From Massilia brevitalea (GTDB taxonomy: Bacteria > Pseudomonadota > Gammaproteobacteria > Burkholderiales > Burkholderiaceae_D): a stretch of DNA of 64,000 bases. Of the stretch, positions 54,854-61,518 are shown in pieces; position 1 is the stretch's first letter; each line of letters begins with the position of its first letter. Under the pieces are notes generated by a model. The model made no database searches and was not told the DNA's origin. It saw only the letters and a program-made list of their open reading frames with translations. Position numbers and translations under genes: made by a program. The stretch covers positions 1-64,000 of the forward strand of contig NZ_JAULSI010000003.1 in NCBI RefSeq assembly GCF_030711405.1, written 5' to 3'.

Positions 54854-57487
54854 ATGGACATCAACCTCAAGATTCTGATCGGCAAACTGAACGACGCCTC
54901 GCGCACCGCGGCCACGCGCGCCGCCAACATCTGCGTCGGGCTGGGCCAGTACGAAGTCGACGTCGAGCATGTGTTCCTGGCGCTGCTCGAACAGCCCGAT
55001 TGCGACTTCGTGGTGGCCGCGCGCGCCTGCGGCATCAGTCTCACTGCACTGGAAAACGATCTGCGGCGCGAGGTGGCGCGCTTTGCCACCGGCAGCGCGC
55101 GCACGCCGGTGTTCTCGAAACACCTGCCGATCCTGTTCGAGCATGCCTGGCTGATCGCCTCGCTCGGCAACGGCCAGCCGAACCTGATCCGAAGCGGCCA
55201 CCTGCTGCTGGCGCTGCTGACCGAGCCGGGCCTGGCCCAGCTGGCGCGGCGCGGCTCGCCCCTGTTCGCCGACTTCCCGCTGGATCGCCTGAAGCACGAC
55301 TTCGACAAGCTTACGCGCGGCTCAGGTGAAGCGGTCGCTGCCAGCGCGCCGGCGCCCGGTGGCGGCGACCCGGTCGGCGAGCTCGAAGCGCAAGCGCCCG
55401 GCAAGACGCCGGCGCTGGACCAGTTCACCACCTGCCTGACCGAACGCGCGCGCGGCGGCAAGGTCGACCCGGTGATCGGGCGCGACCCCGAGATCCGCCA
55501 GGCCATCGACATCCTGATGCGCCGGCGCCAGAACAATCCCATCCTCACCGGCGAGGCCGGCGTCGGCAAGACCGCCGTGGTCGAAGGTCTGGCGCTGCGC
55601 ATCGCCCAGGGCGACGTGCCGGAAGTGCTGCGTGGCGTCGAAATCCACACGCTGGACATGGGGCTGCTGCAGGCCGGCGCCAGCGTGAAGGGCGAATTCG
55701 AGAACCGCCTGAAGAACGTGATCGACGAGGTGAAGCGCAGCCCGCACGCGATCATCCTCTTCATCGATGAGGCCCATACCATGATCGGCGCCGGCGGTAC
55801 GGCCGGCCAGAACGACGCGGCAAATTTGCTGAAACCCGCCCTGGCGCGCGGCGAACTGCGCACGATTGCCGCCACCACCTGGAGCGAATATAAAAAATAC
55901 TTCGAGAAGGATGCGGCGCTGGCGCGGCGCTTCCAGGTGATCAAGGTCGAGGAACCCGACGAAGCCACCGCCTGCGCCATGCTGCGCGCGATGGCGCCGC
56001 TGATGGAACACCACTTCAAGGTGCGCGTGTTCGACGAAGCGATCACCGAGGCGGTGCGCCTGTCGCACCGCTACATCAGTGGACGCCAGCTGCCCGACAA
56101 GGCGATCAGCGTGCTCGATACGGCCTGCGCCAAGGTGGCGCTGGGCCAGAGCGCCACGCCGGCTTTGCTGGAAACCTGCACCCGCGCCATCGAGCAGCTC
56201 GACGCCCAGGCCGCGGCGCTCGGCCGCGAGCAGAGCGCGGGCCTGGACCATGGCGCAATGCTGGCCCAGCTGCGTGACGAACGCGCGCTGCAGGCCGCCA
56301 AGCAGGAACGCCTGCAGGCACGCTGGGAACGCGAACGTGCCCTGGCCGACGAGATCGCGGCAATGCGCGGCGAACTCGAAGCCGGGCGCGGCGACAGCCC
56401 TGCCCTGAAGAACATGATGGAGCAGCTGCACACGCTGCAGGGCGAAGCGCCGCTGGTGCCGGTGCAGGTCGATGGCAATACCGTGGCGGCCATCGTCGCC
56501 AGCTGGACCGGTATCCCGCTCGGGCGCATGGTGAAGGACGAGATCAAGACCGTGCTGCAGCTGCAGCCGCTGCTGGAAGAACGCATCCTCGGCCAGTCGC
56601 ATGCGGTCGGCGTGGTGGCGCAGCGCGTGCGCACCGCGCGCGCAAATCTCGACGACCCCAACAAGCCGAAGGGCGTGTTCCTGTTCGTCGGCACTTCGGG
56701 CGTGGGCAAGACCGAAACGGCGCTGGCGCTGGCCGATCTGCTGTACGGCGGCGAGCGCAAGCTCGTCACCATCAACATGAGCGAATACCAGGAGGCGCAC
56801 AGCGTATCAAGCCTGAAGGGTTCGCCGCCGGGTTATGTCGGCTATGGCGAAGGCGGCGTGCTGACCGAGGCCGTGCGGCGCAATCCCTACAGCGTGGTGC
56901 TGCTCGACGAAGTGGAAAAAGCCCATCCGGACGTGCTGGAGCTGTTCTTCCAGGTCTTCGACAAGGGCGTGCTGGACGACGCCGAAGGGCGCCAGATCGA
57001 CTTCCGCAACACCATCATCATCCTGACCTCGAATACGGCGTCGAGCACGATGATGGGCGCTTGCCTGAACAAGAGCGCGGCCGAGATGCCCAAGCCCGAG
57101 CAGCTCGCGGAACTGATCCGCCCGCAGTTGATGAAGCAGTTCAAGCCGGCCTTCCTGGGCCGCCTGACGACCGTACCCTTTTATCCGATCGGCGACGAGG
57201 TACTCGCGAACATCATCCGCCTGAAGCTGGACCGCATCGGCAAGCGCGTGCGCGACAACCACCAGGCCAGGTTCGAGTACGACGACGCGCTGGTGAACGC
57301 GGTGCTGGCGCGCTGCACCGAAGTCGATTCGGGTGCGCGCAATGTCGACACCATCCTGAACGGCACCCTGCTGCCCGAGATCGCCGACACCGTGCTGGCG
57401 CGCATGGCCGAGGGCGGGGCGATCGCGCGCATCAAGGTGAGCGCCACCAAGGCCGGGCGCTTCAAGTACACCATCGAGCCGGCATAA
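54854..57487 (+). CDS. tssH: Type VI secretion ATPase TssH (ClpV)
   Basis: The 877-residue AAA+ ATPase disassembles the contracted sheath. The N-domain (about 1-160) binds the sheath. AAA1 has Walker A GEAGVGKT (about 233-240) and EAHTMIGAGG, followed by a coiled middle domain. AAA2 has GTSGVGKT (about 613-620) and LLDEVEKAHPDV. The C-terminal YTIEPA closes it. It is directly followed by tssA (9 bp), with no tssF/tssG between tssE and tssH. Confidence 0.96.
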   Translation: MDINLKILIGKLNDASRTAATRAANICVGLGQYEVDVEHVFLALLEQPDCDFVVAARACGISLTALENDLRREVARFATGSARTPVFSKHLPILFEHAWLIASLGNGQPNLIRSGHLLLALLTEPGLAQLARRGSPLFADFPLDRLKHDFDKLTRGSGEAVAASAPAPGGGDPVGELEAQAPGKTPALDQFTTCLTERARGGKVDPVIGRDPEIRQAIDILMRRRQNNPILTGEAGVGKTAVVEGLALRIAQGDVPEVLRGVEIHTLDMGLLQAGASVKGEFENRLKNVIDEVKRSPHAIILFIDEAHTMIGAGGTAGQNDAANLLKPALARGELRTIAATTWSEYKKYFEKDAALARRFQVIKVEEPDEATACAMLRAMAPLMEHHFKVRVFDEAITEAVRLSHRYISGRQLPDKAISVLDTACAKVALGQSATPALLETCTRAIEQLDAQAAALGREQSAGLDHGAMLAQLRDERALQAAKQERLQARWERERALADEIAAMRGELEAGRGDSPALKNMMEQLHTLQGEAPLVPVQVDGNTVAAIVASWTGIPLGRMVKDEIKTVLQLQPLLEERILGQSHAVGVVAQRVRTARANLDDPNKPKGVFLFVGTSGVGKTETALALADLLYGGERKLVTINMSEYQEAHSVSSLKGSPPGYVGYGEGGVLTEAVRRNPYSVVLLDEVEKAHPDVLELFFQVFDKGVLDDAEGRQIDFRNTIIILTSNTASSTMMGACLNKSAAEMPKPEQLAELIRPQLMKQFKPAFLGRLTTVPFYPIGDEVLANIIRLKLDRIGKRVRDNHQARFEYDDALVNAVLARCTEVDSGARNVDTILNGTLLPEIADTVLARMAEGGAIARIKVSATKAGRFKYTIEPA

Positions 57488-57496
57488 GGAGGCGTC

Positions 57497-58507
57497 ATGA
57501 GCACGCTCGAGCAACTTCTCACACCGATCAGTGCGGCGGCGCCCTGCGGCGAGAGCCTGGCGTTCACGCCCGAACTCGACGCCATTGCCCAGGCGCGCAA
57601 GGCCGACGACCCGTCGCTGGAGCAGGGCGCCTGGGTCACCACGCTGAAGGAAGCCGACTGGAAGTTCGTGTCCAAGCGCTGCGCGGTGCTGATCGAGACG
57701 CGCAGCAAGGACCTGCAGCTGGCAGTCTGGCTGGCCGAGGCGAATGCCAGGACCGCCGGGCTGCGCGCGCTCGGCGACGCACTGCAGCTGGTCGGCGCGC
57801 TGTGCGACCGTTACTGGGACGGCCTGTATCCGCTGCCGGACGAAGACGGCTTCGAGCAGCGCATCGGTAACCTGAGCTGGATCGCGGCGCGCGTGCCGCA
57901 ACTGGTGACCGAATGCCCGGTGACCGAAGGCGCGGGCTTTTCGATGCGCGACATCGAAGCCGCGCGTACGCATGGCGCGAACGCGATTGCCGACGTGGAG
58001 GCCGCGCGCGGCCGCACCTCGAAAACCTTTTCCGAGAAGTTGCTGGACGACGGCGCGCATTGCCTGGCCATGCTGGACGAGCTGGAGAGGTCGGTCGATG
58101 CGCGCCTGGGCAACGATGGCCCGAGCTTCGGCGGCGCCAGGAGCGCGTTGCAGAACCTGATCCATTTCGTCACGCCGGCGGCCGGCAAGACGGTGGCCGG
58201 GGCGGCGTCCACAGCTGCGCCGGCGGAGACGTCCACGAGTGAGGCGTTGCCGCCTGCGGCTTCGAGCGGCGCGGCATCCGGCCCGCTGCAAAGCCGCGCC
58301 CAGGCCCTGGCCCAATTGCGCGCGGTGGCCGAGTTCTTCCGTCGCACCGAGCCGCACAGCCCGGTCGCCTACCTGGCCGACAAGGCAGCGAGTTGGGGCG
58401 AGCAGCCGCTGCATGTGTGGCTCAAGTCGGTGGTCAAGGATGCGGCGGCGCTGGCCCACGTCGACGAACTGCTCGGCGTCGAGCGCGGAGGGGAAAAGGA
58501 GGGGTGA
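57497..58507 (+). CDS. tssA: Type VI secretion cap/baseplate protein TssA
   Basis: The 336-residue protein has the ImpA N-terminal region (ISAAAPCGESLAFTPELDAI through LPLPDEDGFEQRIGNLSW) and a short C-terminal domain ending in the SPVAYLADKAASWGEQPL helices. This length falls in the shorter TssA class. It guides sheath and tube polymerisation. It is the last gene of the plus-strand block; a terminator lies 41 bp downstream. Confidence 0.92.
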   Translation: MSTLEQLLTPISAAAPCGESLAFTPELDAIAQARKADDPSLEQGAWVTTLKEADWKFVSKRCAVLIETRSKDLQLAVWLAEANARTAGLRALGDALQLVGALCDRYWDGLYPLPDEDGFEQRIGNLSWIAARVPQLVTECPVTEGAGFSMRDIEAARTHGANAIADVEAARGRTSKTFSEKLLDDGAHCLAMLDELERSVDARLGNDGPSFGGARSALQNLIHFVTPAAGKTVAGAASTAAPAETSTSEALPPAASSGAASGPLQSRAQALAQLRAVAEFFRRTEPHSPVAYLADKAASWGEQPLHVWLKSVVKDAAALAHVDELLGVERGGEKEG

Positions 58508-58547
58508 AATAACCTTTCATGCAGCGCCCTCCGGTGAAAGAGTATTT

Positions 58548-58581
58548 CAGGGCGGCTTATCAGGCTGCCCTGTTTGTTTTT
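58548..58581 (+). terminator. Intrinsic terminator of the T6SS block
   Basis: A 9-bp stem CAGGGCGGC/GCTGCCCTG (58548-58556 and 58564-58572, one G-U pair) with a 7-base loop is followed by TTTGTTTTT. It ends the tssA transcript ahead of the convergent phasin gene. Confidence 0.88.
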
Positions 58582-58591
58582 GGGCCGATGC

Positions 58592-59164
58592 CTATTCGGC
58601 CGGCTTGTCACCCGGCGTAGCAGCCTTGCTCATGCCGGGATTGACCATCGACGAAGCCTTCGCGATCTGCTCCTCGACGTTCTGCACCGCCTGGCGCGTG
58701 GCCTGCGTCACCTGCTCGTAGCCCTTGAAAGCATTGTCGATGGCGGCCTTGATGATCTCGACCGCGTTCTCGGAACCCGGCTTGACGTTTTGCGTGACGT
58801 CGTAGATCAGCGCCGACAGCGTGCTTTTCGCTTCCGCCACGTGTACGTCGGCGGCGCGCCGAAATTCGCCCTGCATCTCGTCGATGATGGTCTTCAGCTG
58901 GGCACGGTATTCGGCGCTGTCGGTAGCGCCCGGCGCCATGCGGGCCGACAGGGCGTCGAAGGCGGCGCGGGCATCGCGTGCCTGGGACAGGTCGCGGCTG
59001 GCGGCCAGGGTCTGGTCCATGGTGGTGCGGGCGGTGGCCATGTTCAGCGCGACGACCTGTTCCAGACCCTTGACCGTTTTACTGGCAAGCATGTCGAAGG
59101 TTTGCATCTGCAGGTCGAACAGGGTTTTGGTGGCGCTGGCGAATTGCTCGGGGCTCGTGAACAT
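58592..59164 (-). CDS. Phasin-family protein
   Basis: The 190-residue helical protein has the phasin signature: MFTSPEQFASATKTLFDLQM at the start, then amphipathic helices and SALIYDVTQNVKPGSENAVE with an Ala-rich tail. Phasins coat polyhydroxyalkanoate granules. The ATG at 59164 has GAGGAG at 7 bases; upstream codons add no phasin-like sequence. No PHA synthase gene is adjacent. Confidence 0.9.
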   Translation of the reverse strand: MFTSPEQFASATKTLFDLQMQTFDMLASKTVKGLEQVVALNMATARTTMDQTLAASRDLSQARDARAAFDALSARMAPGATDSAEYRAQLKTIIDEMQGEFRRAADVHVAEAKSTLSALIYDVTQNVKPGSENAVEIIKAAIDNAFKGYEQVTQATRQAVQNVEEQIAKASSMVNPGMSKAATPGDKPAE

Positions 59165-59246
59165 CAATGTCTCCTCGGTATAGGTATGGAACGACGGACG
59201 ACGTGCTGGCACATATGCTGGCTCAGTTGGTAGAACGAGCAGCCTA

Positions 59247-59450
59247 TTATTTAGCAACGATGAGCTTTTCGCAACGGGCGTCCCGATACGGACCGGCAGC
59301 GCGTTCCCAGCCGGGGCCGAGCGGGGTCTGCGCGCAGGCCAGCGCGCCGTCGACCTTGCTGCGCCACTGGAACCAGGGCGCGGGTTTGGCGAGGGCGACT
59401 GCGCAGACGGTCGCGATGAGGAAGCCGCTGACGAAGGTGGAGAGTTTCAT
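59247..59450 (-). CDS. Small exported protein, 67 aa
   Basis: The 67-residue product has a clear signal peptide (1-20: MKLSTFVSGFLIATVCAVAL) and a mature region of about 47 residues with Pro/Trp residues and two cysteines (ALACAQ and ARCEKL). It is read from a region only 97 bp from the CueR-like gene, divergently. No family is recognised. A small periplasmic protein under shared control with the regulator is a reasonable guess. Confidence 0.5.
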   Translation of the reverse strand: MKLSTFVSGFLIATVCAVALAKPAPWFQWRSKVDGALACAQTPLGPGWERAAGPYRDARCEKLIVAK

Positions 59451-59492
59451 GTGAAGCCGAGCATAGCACAGGCCTGGGCGCGGGACTGCGCC

Positions 59493-59523
59493 TTGCGCTT
59501 CCCATGATGGGAAGGTGTATGCT
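59493..59523 (+). promoter_or_regulatory. MerR-type promoter and operator of the CueR-like gene
   Basis: The -35 is TTGCGC (59493-59498) and the -10 is TATGCT (59518-59523), separated by 19 bp, the over-long spacer typical of MerR-controlled promoters. The spacer holds the perfect palindrome CTTCCC-ATGAT-GGGAAG (59498-59514), almost the known CueR box. The -10 lies 24 bp before the start codon, so autoregulation is expected. Confidence 0.85.
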
Positions 59524-59547
59524 TTCCGCTCGACTGGAGAGTAAAGA

Positions 59548-59946
59548 ATGGACAGCATGAATATCGGCGACGCCGCACGCGCATCACGGGTATCGGCCAA
59601 GATGATCCGCCATTACGAAGCGATCGGCCTGATCGGCGCGGCGCGGCGCACCGATGCCGGGTATCGCGTGTATGCAAACCAGGATGTGCAGGTGCTGCAG
59701 TTCATCCACCGCGCCCGTGCGCTCGGCTTTTCGCTCGACCAGATACGGGATTTATTGGCGCTGTGGCAGGACAAAGGGCGTGCCAGTGCTGACGTACGTG
59801 CTTTGGCGCGTGAACATATCGGTGAACTGAACCGCAAGATTGCCGAAATGGAGGCGATGCGGCGTACGCTGGAGCGATTGGCGGCGTCCTGCCATGGCGA
59901 TAGCCGCTCGGATTGCCCGATCCTGGATGACCTGGCGGCATCCTGA
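59548..59946 (+). CDS. cueR: CueR-like Cu(I)-responsive MerR-family regulator
   Basis: The 132-residue regulator has the MerR winged helix (about 4-70, with NIGDAARASRVSAKMIRHYEAIGLI), a dimer coiled coil and the C-terminal metal loop CHGDSRSDCPI, whose two cysteines eight residues apart match the Cu/Ag/Au site of CueR. It activates copper export genes in other bacteria. Here no copA or copper chaperone is adjacent. A MerR-type promoter lies directly upstream. The ATG at 59548 has GGAG at 9 bases; an ATG three codons later is an alternative start. Confidence 0.9.
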   Translation: MDSMNIGDAARASRVSAKMIRHYEAIGLIGAARRTDAGYRVYANQDVQVLQFIHRARALGFSLDQIRDLLALWQDKGRASADVRALAREHIGELNRKIAEMEAMRRTLERLAASCHGDSRSDCPILDDLAAS

Positions 59947-59968
59947 TACAGGAAAAGGGAACAATAAC

Positions 59969-60010
59969 GCAAAACGCCGCAAACCTTGAAAAAGGATTGC
60001 GGCGTTTTGC
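59969..60010. terminator. Bidirectional terminator between the CueR-like gene and the tRNA array
   Basis: A 14-bp perfect inverted repeat (59969-59982 and 59997-60010) with a 14-base loop has A-run and T-run edges in the stem. It can end cueR transcription rightward and tRNA transcription leftward. Confidence 0.85.
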
Positions 60011-60032
60011 GCCGGCTGTCGCCAGAAAACTT

Positions 60033-60117
60033 TGGTGCCCACGGAGGGACTCGAACCCCCACACCTTGCGGCACATGGACCTGAACCATGCGCGTCTACC
60101 AATTCCGCCACGTGGGC
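60033..60117 (-). tRNA. tRNA-Leu(CAG), copy 1
   Basis: An 85-base type II tRNA with encoded CCA. The acceptor stem GCCCACG/CGTGGGC, D arm, anticodon stem CATGG/CCATG with loop TTCAGGT (anticodon CAG, bases 60081-60083), a long variable arm and the T arm GGTTCGAGTCC are intact. This is the promoter-distal copy of the array. Confidence 0.95.
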
Positions 60118-60216
60118 CTACGGTACTGCTATTGCCAACATGATGCCGGCGATGAGCCGTGCGCTCAAGAGCACACGCTACGATACTGCTTGCTTCTGCG
60201 GTTTGCTGCCAGTAGA

Positions 60217-60301
60217 TGGTGCCCACGGAGGGACTCGAACCCCCACACCTTGCGGCACATGGACCTGAACCATGCGCGTCTACCAATTCCGCCACGTGGG
60301 C
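60217..60301 (-). tRNA. tRNA-Leu(CAG), copy 2
   Basis: The 85-base sequence matches copy 1 across the whole gene including CCA. The 99-base spacer to copy 1 is identical to the one to copy 3. Confidence 0.95.
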
Positions 60302-60400
60302 CTACGGTACTGCTATTGCCAACATGATGCCGGCGATGAGCCGTGCGCTCAAGAGCACACGCTACGATACTGCTTGCTTCTGCGGTTTGCTGCCAGTAGA

Positions 60401-60485
60401 TGGTGCCCACGGAGGGACTCGAACCCCCACACCTTGCGGCACATGGACCTGAACCATGCGCGTCTACCAATTCCGCCACGTGGGC
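60401..60485 (-). tRNA. tRNA-Leu(CAG), copy 3
   Basis: Full-length 85-base copy with anticodon CAG and encoded CCA. The spacer on its right differs from the first two only in its first bases (attcgg instead of ctacgg). Confidence 0.95.
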
Positions 60486-60584
60486 ATTCGGTACTGCTAT
60501 TGCCAACATGATGCCGGCGATGAGCCGTGCGCTCAAGAGCACACGCTACGATACTGCTTGCTTCTGCGGTTTGCTGCCAGTAGA

Positions 60585-60669
60585 TGGTGCCCACGGAGGG
60601 ACTCGAACCCCCACACCTTGCGGCACATGGACCTGAACCATGCGCGTCTACCAATTCCGCCACGTGGGC
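60585..60669 (-). tRNA. tRNA-Leu(CAG), copy 4
   Basis: Full-length 85-base copy with anticodon CAG and encoded CCA. The spacer on its right matches the one right of copy 3. Confidence 0.95.
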
Positions 60670-60768
60670 ATTCGGTACTGCTATTGCCAACATGATGCCG
60701 GCGATGAGCCGTGCGCTCAAGAGCACACGCTACGATACTGCTTGCTTCTGCGGTTTGCTGCCAGTAGA

Positions 60769-60853
60769 TGGTGCCCACGGAGGGACTCGAACCCCCACAC
60801 CTTGCGGCACATGGACCTGAACCATGCGCGTCTACCAATTCCGCCACGTGGGC
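60769..60853 (-). tRNA. tRNA-Leu(CAG), copy 5
   Basis: Full-length 85-base copy with anticodon CAG and encoded CCA. The spacer to its right has the same length (99 bp) but a different first half that holds a REP-like palindrome. Confidence 0.95.
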
Positions 60854-60872
60854 ATTGGTTGCTGCCAACAAT

Positions 60873-60914
60873 GATCTGCGTTCCGCGTGGGCACGGAGTG
60901 CCCACCCTACGATC
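60873..60914. repeat. REP-like palindromic element inside spacer 5 of the tRNA array
   Basis: GATC ends enclose the inverted repeat GTGGGCA/TGCCCAC (60887-60893 and 60899-60905) with a 5-base loop. The shape resembles dispersed intergenic palindromes (REP-like) of related genera. It replaces the first half of the usual spacer. Confidence 0.5.
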
Positions 60915-60952
60915 AATGGTACTGCTTACTTCTGCGGTTTGCTGCCAGTAGA

Positions 60953-61037
60953 TGGTGCCCACGGAGGGACTCGAACCCCCACACCTTGCGGCACATGGAC
61001 CTGAACCATGCGCGTCTACCAATTCCGCCACGTGGGC
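60953..61037 (-). tRNA. tRNA-Leu(CAG), copy 6 (promoter-proximal)
   Basis: Full-length 85-base copy with anticodon CAG and encoded CCA. It is the first in transcription order, 154 bp from the -10 of the array promoter. Confidence 0.95.
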
Positions 61038-61191
61038 ATTTGTACTGCTTACTGCTTAACTTCTGAAGCTGATACAATATCAGGCTTTCCTATTTTTCGC
61101 TAGATCAACTTTCGCTGCCTGGCGTAGAACTTCCTGATGCTGCTGCTTCTTTTTCTTTCGCTTCAACATGTGTCGTTGCGAGAGAGCCGAG

Positions 61192-61219
61192 ATTATAGCG
61201 GAAGGATTGCAAAAGTCAA
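61192..61219 (-). promoter_or_regulatory. Sigma70 promoter of the tRNA-Leu array
   Basis: Read leftward, TTGACT (-35, 61214-61219) and TATAAT (-10, 61192-61197) are separated by 16 bp, near consensus. Transcription toward lower coordinates runs through a leader of about 150 bases into copy 6 and on through the array. Confidence 0.9.
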
Positions 61220-61518
61220 AGACCCAGCTGCAAGGGTTTCTGCGCGCCCGAATTGACGTGTAACGCAGGCCGCAACCCAGCCGTATTTGCAGCCTTATCA
61301 GCGGCCTTGTTTCGCCACCTTATCTGCCGGCCTCGTTTGCCCGCCTTATTTGCTGAGCTTATTTGTCCAAGCCTTTTCGTTCACCATATAGCGCGCCACG
61401 GCGCACGCTTCGTTAGGCGAATCGCCCGGTCCTCCGTTACACTACGCCTGTCAAGGTGTCAATCCAACCATGGCACCGGCCGCTCCGGCGCTTATATAGA
61501 AGAATTCAAGAAAACGAT
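61220..61518. other. Gap between the tRNA promoter and RNase R, with degenerate repeats
   Basis: No credible gene is seen. An 89-codon open frame over 61253-61522 has no ribosome site and unusual residue content. The region holds three degenerate units of about 26 bp (61293-61317, 61318-61343, 61344-61369), each starting CCTTAT. A promoter for RNase R must lie here but could not be fixed. Confidence 0.5.

Larger units (their letters stand above)
60033..61037. repeat. Tandem array of six tRNA-Leu genes, 184-bp period
   Basis: Five units of 184 bp (85-bp tRNA plus 99-bp spacer) and a sixth tRNA are in line. Spacers 1 and 2 are identical, 3 and 4 are identical, and 5 differs in its first half but keeps the length. 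This points to recent duplication by unequal recombination. Confidence 0.9.

Noticed and set aside
60032..60951. Repeated 78-79 codon open frames across the tRNA array
   Set aside because: They are read through tRNA sequence in both directions and repeat with the array; they have no ribosome sites.
60033..61037. CRISPR array
   Set aside because: The repeats are 85-base tRNA-Leu genes and the spacers between them are identical, not unique. No cas genes are seen.
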